Source of the DNA: Agrostemma githago
Taxonomy: Eukaryota; Streptophyta; Magnoliopsida; Caryophyllales; Caryophyllaceae
Direction of reading: 5' to 3'
Assembly (NCBI GenBank): GCA_958450325.1
Contig: OY288241.1
Span: forward strand, 47,071,978-47,135,977
Length of the DNA stretch: 64,000 nt
The translations under genes were made by a program, and so were the position numbers. Below the pieces are notes generated by a model that worked only from the letters and a program-made list of their open reading frames with translations, was not told where the DNA came from and did not search any database. This document shows, piece by piece, positions 1-10,519 of this stretch. Within the stretch, counting starts at the first letter, position 1. Every line of letters starts with the position of its first letter.

Positions 1-355
1 AGTTGTCGGTATTGAATAGTTGAAATAATTAATTAGTACCGTATGTATTTCATTATTTATCTATTTGTCATGTATAATTGTTCTTTCCATTTTTCAGTTG
101 CTTTGTGGATTTGGATTTTTTATAAGGTTTCTACATTTCTTCTTTTCGAGTGAAATTTTGTAATTATATAATTGTATAAAAAAAATATTTTCTTGGATAT
201 GGGGCCACATCTCGAAACTTAGAACAGGGCCACCTAATTTGATTTGACGGGCCTGTAAATACAAGTTCATATCAAGAAAACTCTCCCTTGTTAGAAACTT
301 TTCCTAATGCTAACATTTCAAAACAATCCATCAAAATGTAAGAGTAGTGTCAAAG
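1..355. other. AT-rich flank without a gene
   Basis: Sequence to the left of Element 1. No open frame of useful length, RNA gene or transposon terminus was seen. Positions 356-360 (CCATT) are the left copy of the Element 1 target-site duplication, so this flank was originally continuous with the sequence starting at 15425. Confidence 0.6.
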
Positions 356-360
356 CCATT

Positions 361-2731
361 TGTAGACACCCACATTTTGACCGTCAGGTGTCTATAGTAG
401 TTTCCGACAAACACCCGATGATGATCGGACGCTAACGTGCTTTAACGTACTCGGAAATGGGCTCGAAATCATGGATATTTGGCCTAGGCATTTTAAGGAG
501 TACAAATATCACAAAATCAACCTCAAATTCAGGCCCAGTGGGTCGTTTCGAGTCAAATAACACTAATTTGGGTCGAAACCGTCACCAGGGGTAAAACCGT
601 CTTTTAGCGACCGAGTCAAAACCCGGTCAAAGATATTTCTCGAAACTTGTAGGCTGACCGTGACGTCTCGCACGTCCTATTCGGACTCCAAGTCCACAAA
701 AATTCAGCTTCACAAAATAATAAACAAATCCGTTTAAGGTAGAATTCGATCCCGAGTAGGAATCCTATCCGAGAACCGATTCAAGCACCCAACCGAGTGT
801 AAACCACTCGGCCAAGTAGTATGAATCAGCCGGTCTCCCTCTTTTCTTCCCTTACAAGAAAACGGAATTCTCGTTCTCCTCAGCTTCTTACCCAAGCGGT
901 AATTCTAGCTCAAACAGGAATCCTATTCAAAAACCGATTCGAACACCTAACCGAGTGTGAAACACTCGGCCAAAACAAGAGCAAATCAGCCGATTTCTCT
1001 TTCTTCCTTCACAAGAAAGCGGAATTCTTATTTCCCTCAAACTCCTACGTTTCCTATCCTAAGCGGTAGTCAAACTCTCCTAAGTCAAGGTCGGGAATTC
1101 CCTATAAATAGAACCTCCCATCCAACACTTTGAAGGACCGAAAAAATACAATTCATACACACATACACGATTTTCCAGCAGCAACTTTCTATTATCCCGA
1201 CACACATCGAGAAATCGACATTACATCCAAAACCCGAAGGAAACCGGCCCCAATACCCGAAATCTTCACCCGTCAAACCATACCACCCTAACCCAACCGA
1301 CGTTGCCTCGACACTCCCGTGCCTAGCCACATTCGGACGAGCTCCGATCCGAGTCAACAAAAGCATGTACGTTGAGGGTGTACCAAACCCGATTTCTTCC
1401 TTTCTCTCCCTTCCTCCTCTTCGTCCGTTTTATATTATGGGTCTAGAGTCGTTTTTTCTATTTTTTCCTAATATCGTTATTAACGAAAAACTATTTTCAT
1501 AACGAATATTCTTAAACATACGATATCGATTTTTCTATAATCGAATATCGTATCGAAAAGAATTATATTAAAACTTCGACGATACCAAAAATCGTTACAT
1601 CGTTTTCATTTAAAATTCTTTTCTTTTCTCGTTCAAAACAAACTATTTTACAAAACCTTTTTTATTCATTCCGAATATTCGATATCGATTTCATAATCGA
1701 ATATCGGGTACGACGAATATCGAAAACATGAATCGAATACAAGTTAATTCATAATTTGTACGCGATTCATCAAAACAACAATTTTCGGACAAAAAATAAA
1801 ACCCGGACAGACCCGTACGCGAGTCGCACCACGCCCGAGCGACTCGCGCACGAGCCTGAAACCCGGACTGTTTTTTTTTAACTTTTTCGTTCGTTTATTA
1901 TTTATTCTTCGATCGATTTCTAAAATTTACATCTTTTCTAAAACTATTCTAAGTATTCGATATTGATTTCGTAGTCAACTATCGAATATAAAGAATATCG
2001 AAAATATTAAGTCGAGTACGAATTATGCAATATTCATACGCGATTTAATACGAACTTCGAGTTTTCGAAAACCGGCCCCGAAACAGGCCACCACGCGACC
2101 CGCCGGCGTCCCGGGCGATACTAACTCGTTTGTTTGTTTTGTAGCAAATTCATCTTTTATTTCATTTGTTTTATTGTACTAAAACGAATCTCACATGTTA
2201 AATTTGACTTTGACATCAATTAATTTTGCATGCATTAAACCACTTAGCAACCCATTCAATTCCTCACATGCTTAGGAAAACAATGTTTGCATATCATTCA
2301 TCGTTCAACTAACGCGCGCATTAAAACGTCATTCGATATCCTAGTAGAGGCCGCTAATGTGCGGGCGGGGTTGGGTGTTCTTAGTGAACTTCCCAACACG
2401 TACCCTCACCCCTTACTCAGAACCGTGGTTTCCGGATGTCCGAAACCATTGGTAACGAGAGTCATTCAATATACGATTAACCACTCAAGTCGGCATCTAT
2501 ATCGATATGCAAAAGGGACGAGCCCAATAAACTCTGACATCGGAAATGGGCCGTATTTTGTACACGGCCCACTACGACATAGAGTGGGCTCGAACGGTTC
2601 CGAATAACCATAAAATTCGGTGGCGACTACGACTTCGATTTAAATTTCCATTTGACCATCTCATGGAGATTCATTCGCCTCCCCAAAACCCGCGCGTGGC
2701 CGCGTCGGGGTGGACCTATGTCATGTCCACA
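361..2731 (+). repeat. 5' LTR of Element 1 (2371 bp)
   Basis: Starts TGTAGACACC at 361 and ends TGTCCACA at 2731, next to the primer-binding site. It matches 12885-15419 nearly base for base but lacks 168 bp that the 3' LTR has at 14636-14803; the breakpoint after position ~2116 lies at a CGA triplet present at both ends of the missing segment. The region after the TATA box holds several strong dyads, for example CGCGAGTCGC at about 1818 paired with GCGACTCGCG at about 1839, and AT-rich dyads around 1517-1556, 1678-1706 and 1955-1987. A 106-codon open frame at 2287-2607 lies in a block conserved among LTR families and is not treated as a gene. Confidence 0.92.
1103..1110 (+). promoter_or_regulatory. 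TATA box of Element 1 5' LTR
   Basis: CCTATAAATAG context, the clearest TATA motif in the LTR. Transcription of the element would start roughly 25-35 bp downstream, near 1135. The same motif is at 13627-13634 in the 3' LTR and at corresponding places in the Element 3 family LTRs. Confidence 0.65.
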
Positions 2732-2734
2732 ATT

Positions 2735-2753
2735 TGGCGACTCCGCTGGGGAT
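2735..2753 (+). other. Primer-binding site, tRNA-Arg
   Basis: TGGCGACTCCGCTGGGGAT, three bases after the 5' LTR. It is complementary to the 3' end (including CCA) of plant tRNA-Arg(ACG), which from known sequence ends in CCCCAGCGGAGTCG plus CCA. This is the priming site for minus-strand DNA synthesis and is a usual choice in Tat/Ogre elements. Element 2 has the same 19 bases at 26798-26816. Confidence 0.88.
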
Positions 2754-3826
2754 TTTCTTATGAGTTAATAACCTTTAGTGTCCTCAGGGTGAGACTCGAA
2801 TAGAAATCGTTTGACTAGTACAATGCGCGTTTTAGTTTTACGGTTCATGCATAAACCCCATTTTCCCGGGCCGGTACTCGCGACCGACGTCCCACTATAC
2901 CGTTGATATAGTCCAAATTGGTTATGTCAAAGGTGTCCATTAGCCGATTCATATGGGTTTTACGGCATGTCCTAATCTCAACTCGAGTTAGGGAGTCCGC
3001 CCCGATTCTTGATAGGCTGTGTACACTGGTATAGACCCTTACAGACTGACCGAGACTTAGATTAAGAGCATACATGGCGTCATTATACTGTTTCCATGAC
3101 TACGTGCTACTTGATCCACATCATTTTTTTCAAAACCGTCATTTTTCAAAAATTTGCATCCTTTTTCAAAATACCCAATTTTCAAAACCCGGGTCATATA
3201 CCGAACTTAGGACTAATGATTTTACTCAAAATAGCCTTTTTCTAGCCGGTATTATGCCCAATTCAAAACTCAAAATTACTTTTGAAACTTTCAAAACCCG
3301 TCATTCGGCCCACTCCTTTTTCTTTTTTCGAAAAAGGGCCGAATTTCTCCACCCGATTCATTTCGGGCTTTTCAAAAAATTCATATTTTAAAACTTCCTC
3401 TTCTTAGGACTTCCCGTATTTAGCAGTGTCGGGTCGTGTCATAAGTCGTTGAAGTCTCTAGCGTCGAAACTCCGTCGATCCTACATCACGGGTTTTCCCC
3501 CATCCTAGTCCGCCTTACCTTAAGGCAAGGCCCACCTACGTAGGACATACTCCTACAAAGGTTGGCCCGTTCACACAATCGAGTCTAAAAGTCTGGGAAT
3601 GTCTCACGTGAACCTTCCTTCGGACAGGGCCCAACCCACAGCGTTGGATCCTGAAGAAGGCCCACCTCTTCACAAGTCACCCGTCTAGGTGTCTTTTCCG
3701 AGTCGTTTACCGTCTTTTTAGTCTTCTTCCTTTTCATCCCTTGCTCGGGATGTACTTTCCTTAGGATTCGGGTTAAGTTGCTAATTGCGTGGTGCTCTTA
3801 CAGACAGGCCACTCTTCACTCGAACC
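2754..3826 (+). other. Untranslated leader of Element 1
   Basis: About 1.07 kb between the primer-binding site and the first ATG of gag-pol. Short open frames here show no recognisable protein. The parts around 2840-3120 and 3390-3640 match the Element 2 leader (26900-27180 and 35163-35450), so the leader is conserved between the coding and the non-coding element and probably holds packaging or dimerisation signals (inference). Confidence 0.7.
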
Positions 3827-6800
3827 ATGACGCAAAAAGCCATCGACGAATTGACCACCACGTTGGCCCAAATCCAGGACCAATTGAGGCAAATGCGGGA
3901 GGACCAGATCGCCATTGTCACTCGGGTTAGTGCCGTAGAACAGGGAACCCCTAACGCCTCGATCGAAGATGACGGACCTCCAGCCGCGCTAGCCGGCGCA
4001 GTCCAAAAGCTGCAGGAACAGGTCCACTCGACCACCAGAAACACCATTCTCACGGAAAATGCCCGTACCTATTCACCCTTAACCGATGAACTGCCCGCTA
4101 ACCTTAACTTAACGGGCTTACCAATGTTCGATGGGACTGAAGATCCGGTACTTCACATTTGGGCTTTCAAAGACTTCATGGCTGTCAAGGGGGTCAAATC
4201 GACCATGTTCAAGCATCTCTTTACTTCCTCTCTGGAGAAACACCCAAAAGCCTGGTACTACAGGCTTGACCCCAAGAAATTCAAAACTTGGGACGATGTT
4301 GCCATGGAATTCGCGCGGAACTACGCGGATAATGCTGAAATTCAGACTACCATGCGTACTCTGGAAGTTATGGCCCAAGAGCCTAAGGAGGGTTTCACCA
4401 AATACCTTCAAAGGTGGCGGACCGAAAGTGTTAAGCTGGTGGACAAGCCCACCGAAAAGGTGCTAGTGGAGGCCTTTGTCAAAAACCTCCTCCCCGCTTA
4501 CCGAGTCCATCTCAGGTACGCCATTATACCCGACTTCGCCACTCTGACCGAAATGGGTACTAGAATCGAAGACGATCTAAGGTTAGAGAACCTTACTAAG
4601 GCCTCTACCAAAGGGTATCAAGGATCCAGTTCCTCCTCCAGCAAGCCCGCCACCACAACGGCGGCCCGAAGCATTTTCGACGAGGTAAACTCACTTGACA
4701 CCTCAACCAAGAAGAATACTCCAAATCGGGTATTCACTGACATAGGAACAACCTATGCTAATGCCTTACAAAGGCTATCTTCGAAGGGCCTAATCCAACC
4801 GATAGGCCCAACTCCGGAAGTTCCCGTAGAAAAGCGGTCTAAAAGCTACAATATTCAGGCCTATTGCCACTATCATCAAGGCAATGGGCATGACACAGAA
4901 AAATGCTGGAAATTGAAGCATCTTATCCAAGATCTGATCGAAAATGGGAAGATACCGCTGCCCAGTGACAAGCCAAGCAACAAGAACAATCCTCTTGCTA
5001 CTCATGCCATTTTTACTGGAGAGGTAGTTGACTGCACTCATCACATTTCACCCTTCATTTCCCAAATCAACGGGATATGGAACGACGATGAAGACGATAT
5101 TTACCTGGCTAAAGGGGAGGCCGTCCCCGTCACTATCGAGGAAATCCGGAGGGCTAAAGCCAAAGCTCTGGCCGGTACACACACCATCACAGCCACCCCG
5201 GAAACTGTCACTGAACCTTCCAGGACGGAACTCACTCCTGAAGAGCCAAACGCCGACACAGCCCTAGTCAGACAATTGAAGAGGGTCCGAACCGATATTA
5301 CTATATGGCAGCTTTTGGTTAGTTCTCAGGAACATCGAGCGGCACTTACTAAGGCCCTTGATGAAATCAAGGTCGACTCATCGGTTACCCCCACCGAGAT
5401 GGTAGCCACGATCTTGCCATACCTCAAGGATAAGCCCAAAGGAGAAGGCCCACTTATCACCTTCTCCGAGTCCGATCTTCCACCAATCGGGACCACTCAT
5501 AACTTGGCCCTATATATCACGGTGATTTGTCGAAACAAATATCTCCCGATGACCCTGATTGATGACGGGTCCGCAGTTAACGTCCTTCCTTTAAGGACAG
5601 CCAAGGCCCTCGGCATTACCGAGGCTGACTACCTTCCGGCTGCAAAGACTATCCAGGCTTTTGATGGGAGCCCAAAATCAGTGGCTGGGGCCGTTAAACT
5701 AACCATTATAACAGGCCCGATCGAGAAGGAGTTAGAGTTCCAAGTGATCGATGTTACTTCATCTTTCAATCTGCTACTTGGAAGACCATGGATTCATGCG
5801 GTCAAAGTTGTGTCCTCCACTCTTCATAGGAAGGTCAAACTACCTTTACAAGACGGGATCATCACTCTCGAAGCCACTCCCATAGCCGTGTCAAGCTGTA
5901 ACACGGCGGGCTCAGCCGACCCACGAGGGTTCAACTTTGTGGGAATGATCGAAGAAGAGTATCTTTTCCAGCCGTACTTCACCGTTAGCATCTATACGAT
6001 GCTACAGAATCTGGGTTGCCTACCGGGAGTCACGTCAAGGCCATATCTTCCACCGGGAAAGATCATCGAAACCTTGAACAACGGGCAATCTCACCTCGGT
6101 CTAGGCTATACTATGGCGTCCGGCTACACGAACCAAACCAAGGCGGTCACGTTCGTCACCCCGGTATTCGAAACTGTTCAAACGGGCCTCTATCGGCCCA
6201 CCATCTCTTATCCCGGGACCAAACTGGTTCGGGAATGCAATTTCATTCCAGATGACATATTTGCCCTTATCCAGGCCGAATCGAAGGAGGGCCCAAGCAA
6301 TACTGAGCCCATTCTAGGACTACTCTTTGGGGAAGATAAGGTCATCTCGACCCCTAAGCAGAAGCTAGTCAGCCTGATCCTTCGCAGCAGCAGGTTTGAT
6401 CCAACCAAGCTAATCTCGGAAGTTGGTGCCGACACTGGGAAGAGGGCTTGGAGGAAGACAACCAAGTGGACCGACAGTCAGGGTCGAGTCTACAAGCTAA
6501 CTACTGGAGAAGGAGATATGCATGCTATCGAGTCTGAATCTGAGTCCGAGTCCGAGTCAGAGTCAGAGTCGGAGTCTGAGTCAAAGTCTAGAGGGTCCAG
6601 TACTAGGATCGAGTCTGTAACCCCTCTCCCTTATTTAGCCTCACCATCGAGAGCCCCGGAGTCTGTCCCGAGGGCTCTCCCTATCCCGCCTCTGACCAAC
6701 GGTCAGATGGCAGCTCTCTTCGAGCTCTTTTCAAAATTTACTATCAATAATAACGATAACCGTTCTGCTTACGACTTGGCTTATTTTCAAAATGTTTTCA

Positions 6801-9800
6801 AAAATCTTACTTGCAATGACATTGAGAAACCCGACGAACAGGTACCATTGCCTCCGCATCTGATCGAACAACTTGAGCAAAGGGAGTCCCGAAATCCGGT
6901 AATCGAAGAAACTGATTCCATCAACGTAGGAACCCCTTTAGAGCCTCAGATACTTAGGTTGGGCCTATCTTTAGATCCCGTAGAGAGACAACAATTCACG
7001 GACCTGCTCCAGGAATTCAAAGACGTCTTTGCATGGTCCTACAAGGACATGCCGGGAATAGACCGGGAAATAGCTGAACACCGAATACCCATCAAAGACG
7101 GGTACAAGCCGGTAAAGCAGAAACTCCGAAGAATGAGGCCCGAATGGTCTCTCAAAGTCAAAGAAGAAGTTGATAAACAATTCAAAGCGGGCTTTATTCA
7201 AGTGTCTGAATATCCAGACTGGGTTGCAAACATAGTACCAGTACCCAAAAAGGATGGCAAAGTCCGAGTGTGTGTATATTTCCGAGACCTTAATAAGGCC
7301 AGCCCAAAAGACGATTTTCCGTTGCCACATATCGACATACTGGTGGATAACACGGCCGATCATGCCCTTCTATCATTTATGGACGGGTATGCCGGATACA
7401 ATCAGATCAAAATGGCGGAAGAGGACATGAGTAAGACCACCTTCATCACACCTTGGGGGACTTACTGCTATACCGTGATGCCATTTGGGCTTATTAACGC
7501 TGGAGCCACTTATCAACGAACCGCTACTACTTTATTGCATGACATGATGCATAAGGAAGTAGAGGTCTACGTCGACGATATGATTGTCAAGTCCAAAGAT
7601 CGAAACGGGCACATTGCAGCCCTAAGGAAGTTCTTTACCCGACTACGCAAGTACAACATGAGGTTAAACCCTCAAAAATGCAGTTTCGGGGTAACATCGG
7701 GCAAGCTACTGGGCCACATTGTCAGCCAACGGGGCATCGAAGTTGACCCAGCAAAGATCAAGGCCATAACTGAGATGCAACCGCCTAAAACCGAAAAGGA
7801 GATAAGGGGGTTTCTCGGGAAAGTCCAGTATATAAGCCGGTTCATTTCAAAGCTAACCATGGTATGTGAATCCATTTTCAAGAAACTGAAGATAGGAGAA
7901 CGAACACTATGGGACGACAAATGTCAAACGGCTTTCGACAAAATCAAGGAAATTCTATCCTCTCCACCGGTGTTAATGCCACCTCAACATGGTTTGCCTC
8001 TGTCATTATACTTAACAACGACCGAGACTGCCATGGGCGCTATGCTAGCCCAGACGGTTGATTCTGAAGAACGGGCTATTTACTACATCAGTAAGAAGTT
8101 CTTGGAATACGAATGCAAATACACCATGCTCGAGAAGACGTGTCTAGCTTTAGTTTGGGCCACTAAAAAGCTCCGACACTACATGCTTAGTCACGAGGTA
8201 CATGTGCTATCCAAGATGGATCCAATAAAATATCTATTCGAGAAGCCCATCCTTAACGGCCGTATATCCAGATGGACTTTAATGCTAGCTGAGTTTGACC
8301 TCAAGTTCGTACCTTTAAAGGCCATTAAGGGCCGAGTAGTAGCAGAATTCCTAGCCGATAGTCCGGTATCCGAGGAAGGTCATACCGATACTTGGGCCTT
8401 CCCAGATGAAGACATATTCCATACCGACACCGACACATGGGATTTGTACTTCGACGGAGCGTCCAAATTTCGAGGATTTGGTGTCGGGATCTTGCTAATC
8501 TCACCACAAGGTGAACACACCCCATTATCCATCAAGCTAGATTTTGACGTGACTAATAACGCAGCCGAGTACGAAGCATGCATTCACGGGTTGCAAGCCG
8601 CCGCCGATTTAGGAGTAACAAACCTCCGGGTCCACGGTGACTCGTCACTAGTCATAAATCAAACCCTACAAAAATGGAAGACTCGGAACGCAAATCTCGT
8701 GGCTTACCAAGCGCGAGTAAGGGTTCTCGAAAAACAATTCCAAAAAGTGGAGTACATTTATCTACCTCGGGAAGAAAACCAGTTTGCAGATGCTCTGTCA
8801 AAATTAGCATCTTTATTGAATATCCCAGCGCATCTAACCAGCATGCCTATTTGTGTCGAAAGGCGGTCTGAGCCAGCATATATCAACACTATCCAAGATA
8901 TTGAGATAACTGATCCAAAACCTTGGTACCAGGCTGTTCTAACCTACTTAACGTCAGGGGAATATCCTCCGGGAACTGAAAACCGGGCCAAGAAAGCTCT
9001 ACGAAGATGGGCAGCCCAGTTCATCCGCACAGACGATGGACAGTTATACAAGAAGACAGCACAGGGGGCTTTACTTCTATGCATTGACAAAACTCGAGCC
9101 GAAAGAGTTATGGCCGAGGTGCACGATGGCGAAAACGGACCACACATGAATGCCCATATGTTGGCTCGGAAAATCGCAAGACTCGGTTACTATTGGAATA
9201 GCATGGAAACTGACTGTCAGCTGTATGTCAAACACTGTCACAACTGTCAGATTTTCGCTAATGTTCAGCATATGCCTTCATCCCTACTATATACAATGAC
9301 ATCACCATGGCCATTCTCAACATGGGGAATTGATATAATTGGGAAAGTGAACCCTTCCGGGACAGGAGGTCACTGTTTCATCCTAGTGGCTATCGACTAT
9401 TTCACTAAATGGGTCGAAGCCGAGTCATACCGGATCTTGAATGTCAAACATGTGGTTAAGTTCATCCAAAACAAAATTATATGCCGATACGGGATTCCAC
9501 ACGAGTTCATCAGCGATCACGGGACCCATTTCCAAGCTGAAACTGCCACTTTGTTGGAAAAGTACAAGATCCAAAGGCATACATCATCACCTTACCGTCC
9601 TCAAACAAATGGAGCGGTAGAGGCAGCCAATAAAACAATTGTCACCATTCTTAAAAAGATGGCTGAGAATTACCGGGACTGGCCCGACAAGATACCCTTT
9701 GCCTTATGGGGATATCGGACATCGATTCGAACTGCAACCGGAGCAACTCCCTACTATCTGACATATGGAATGGAAGCAGTCCAACCGGTCGAATTAGAAG

Positions 9801-10174
9801 TACCATCACTCAGGATTCTACTCGAAAGTCAGGTACCTGAAGCGGATTGGGTCCAAGCCCGATATGACTCACTAGTCCTCTTAGACGAGCGGCGGTCCCG
9901 GGCTCTGAATAATATTCAGATATATCAGAAGAGGATCCAACGGGCTTTTAACAAAAGAGTTAGGCCCAGGAACATCAAAGAGGGCGATCTAGTCCTAAAA
10001 TCCGTTCGAGCTTTACTACCAGTTGACCCAAGGGGAAAGTTCAAACCTAATTGGGCTGGGCCATATTTAGTGAAGAAAATTCTTTCAGGAGGCGCAGTAA
10101 TGCTAACAGACTTGGATGGAAACGAGTTCGTCAACCCAACAAACTTGGACCAGCTGAAGCGTTACTACCCATAA
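3827..10174 (+). CDS. gag-pol: gag-pol polyprotein (gag, protease, RT, RNase H, second RNase H, integrase)
   Basis: A single uninterrupted frame of 2115 residues from the first ATG (3827); the frame is also open upstream but without an ATG. Seen in order: retrotransposon gag domain (residues ~101-255); a zinc-binding motif C347-x2-H350-x4-H355-x4-C360; aspartic protease with D579 in IDDGSAVNVLP; an acidic Ser-Glu repeat (~902-921); reverse transcriptase with D1186 (FMDGYAGYNQI) and YVDD at 1248-1251; a degenerate first RNase H (~1393-1500, start LSLYLTTTETAMGA); a second RNase H with D1543, E1581, D1605, D1655; integrase with H1766, H1773, C1804, C1807 and catalytic D1836, D1897, E1932 (DD35E). 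It ends without a chromodomain. The polyprotein would form the virus-like particle in the cytoplasm, copy the RNA and integrate the DNA. One oddity: the usually conserved Asp before the RDLNKASPKDDFPLPHI motif is Tyr1151. All listed catalytic residues are present, so it may be functional. Confidence 0.93.
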   Translation: MTQKAIDELTTTLAQIQDQLRQMREDQIAIVTRVSAVEQGTPNASIEDDGPPAALAGAVQKLQEQVHSTTRNTILTENARTYSPLTDELPANLNLTGLPMFDGTEDPVLHIWAFKDFMAVKGVKSTMFKHLFTSSLEKHPKAWYYRLDPKKFKTWDDVAMEFARNYADNAEIQTTMRTLEVMAQEPKEGFTKYLQRWRTESVKLVDKPTEKVLVEAFVKNLLPAYRVHLRYAIIPDFATLTEMGTRIEDDLRLENLTKASTKGYQGSSSSSSKPATTTAARSIFDEVNSLDTSTKKNTPNRVFTDIGTTYANALQRLSSKGLIQPIGPTPEVPVEKRSKSYNIQAYCHYHQGNGHDTEKCWKLKHLIQDLIENGKIPLPSDKPSNKNNPLATHAIFTGEVVDCTHHISPFISQINGIWNDDEDDIYLAKGEAVPVTIEEIRRAKAKALAGTHTITATPETVTEPSRTELTPEEPNADTALVRQLKRVRTDITIWQLLVSSQEHRAALTKALDEIKVDSSVTPTEMVATILPYLKDKPKGEGPLITFSESDLPPIGTTHNLALYITVICRNKYLPMTLIDDGSAVNVLPLRTAKALGITEADYLPAAKTIQAFDGSPKSVAGAVKLTIITGPIEKELEFQVIDVTSSFNLLLGRPWIHAVKVVSSTLHRKVKLPLQDGIITLEATPIAVSSCNTAGSADPRGFNFVGMIEEEYLFQPYFTVSIYTMLQNLGCLPGVTSRPYLPPGKIIETLNNGQSHLGLGYTMASGYTNQTKAVTFVTPVFETVQTGLYRPTISYPGTKLVRECNFIPDDIFALIQAESKEGPSNTEPILGLLFGEDKVISTPKQKLVSLILRSSRFDPTKLISEVGADTGKRAWRKTTKWTDSQGRVYKLTTGEGDMHAIESESESESESESESESESKSRGSSTRIESVTPLPYLASPSRAPESVPRALPIPPLTNGQMAALFELFSKFTINNNDNRSAYDLAYFQNVFKNLTCNDIEKPDEQVPLPPHLIEQLEQRESRNPVIEETDSINVGTPLEPQILRLGLSLDPVERQQFTDLLQEFKDVFAWSYKDMPGIDREIAEHRIPIKDGYKPVKQKLRRMRPEWSLKVKEEVDKQFKAGFIQVSEYPDWVANIVPVPKKDGKVRVCVYFRDLNKASPKDDFPLPHIDILVDNTADHALLSFMDGYAGYNQIKMAEEDMSKTTFITPWGTYCYTVMPFGLINAGATYQRTATTLLHDMMHKEVEVYVDDMIVKSKDRNGHIAALRKFFTRLRKYNMRLNPQKCSFGVTSGKLLGHIVSQRGIEVDPAKIKAITEMQPPKTEKEIRGFLGKVQYISRFISKLTMVCESIFKKLKIGERTLWDDKCQTAFDKIKEILSSPPVLMPPQHGLPLSLYLTTTETAMGAMLAQTVDSEERAIYYISKKFLEYECKYTMLEKTCLALVWATKKLRHYMLSHEVHVLSKMDPIKYLFEKPILNGRISRWTLMLAEFDLKFVPLKAIKGRVVAEFLADSPVSEEGHTDTWAFPDEDIFHTDTDTWDLYFDGASKFRGFGVGILLISPQGEHTPLSIKLDFDVTNNAAEYEACIHGLQAAADLGVTNLRVHGDSSLVINQTLQKWKTRNANLVAYQARVRVLEKQFQKVEYIYLPREENQFADALSKLASLLNIPAHLTSMPICVERRSEPAYINTIQDIEITDPKPWYQAVLTYLTSGEYPPGTENRAKKALRRWAAQFIRTDDGQLYKKTAQGALLLCIDKTRAERVMAEVHDGENGPHMNAHMLARKIARLGYYWNSMETDCQLYVKHCHNCQIFANVQHMPSSLLYTMTSPWPFSTWGIDIIGKVNPSGTGGHCFILVAIDYFTKWVEAESYRILNVKHVVKFIQNKIICRYGIPHEFISDHGTHFQAETATLLEKYKIQRHTSSPYRPQTNGAVEAANKTIVTILKKMAENYRDWPDKIPFALWGYRTSIRTATGATPYYLTYGMEAVQPVELEVPSLRILLESQVPEADWVQARYDSLVLLDERRSRALNNIQIYQKRIQRAFNKRVRPRNIKEGDLVLKSVRALLPVDPRGKFKPNWAGPYLVKKILSGGAVMLTDLDGNEFVNPTNLDQLKRYYP

Positions 10175-10519
10175 ACCCTATCTCAATGTCATTTGCAAAA
10201 GTTTATAAAAATGTCTTTTCAAAATTTTAAGCAAGTCAATAAGTTAGGATCATTTATCCTACCATTGCACATCTTGAATTAATAATCTTGATGTATTCGA
10301 AAATTGCAAAAATACTTCTGAACTACGGAAGGTTTGATTCCATTAATTTTGGATACGTAGGCAACCCCTCAAAAGGGTACAACCACTGCAATAACGAAAA
10401 GACGGGAACGGTATTCACTAATATGTCTTTTTATTATTTCAAGAATACATCACAAAAAAAAGCAACAAAATCACACCACAAAAAAATAGTAGTAATACTT
10501 AAATAATAAATTTAGGAGA
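10175..10519. other. Spacer between gag-pol and the convergent antisense gene
   Basis: Non-coding 345 bp where gag-pol and the antisense gene end facing each other. It contains the block GGATACGTAGGCAACCCC (about 10348-10365) followed by GGTACAACCAC, which recurs in Element 2 at about 37225-37271. A tacgtaggca-type block shortly after integrase is familiar in Tat-type elements. Confidence 0.6.

Noticed and set aside
2287..2803. Open frames at the end of the Element 1 LTR, with counterparts at 14975, 26326 and 39587
   Set aside because: Sequence is conserved between LTRs, but Element 3 family copies break the frames. The conservation is better explained by an RNA or DNA signal.
3074..3391. 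105-codon plus-strand frame before gag, as a possible Ogre-type ORF1
   Set aside because: Far too short, compositionally driven by TTTTCAAAA runs, and disrupted in the Element 2 leader.
3785..3826. Upstream extension of gag-pol from TTG at 3785
   Set aside because: There is no ATG before 3827; a TTG start is not expected in plants and the extra 14 residues match no gag feature.
8325..9271. Several minus-strand frames opposite gag-pol
   Set aside because: Shadows of the real gag-pol frame; no domain, no promoter.
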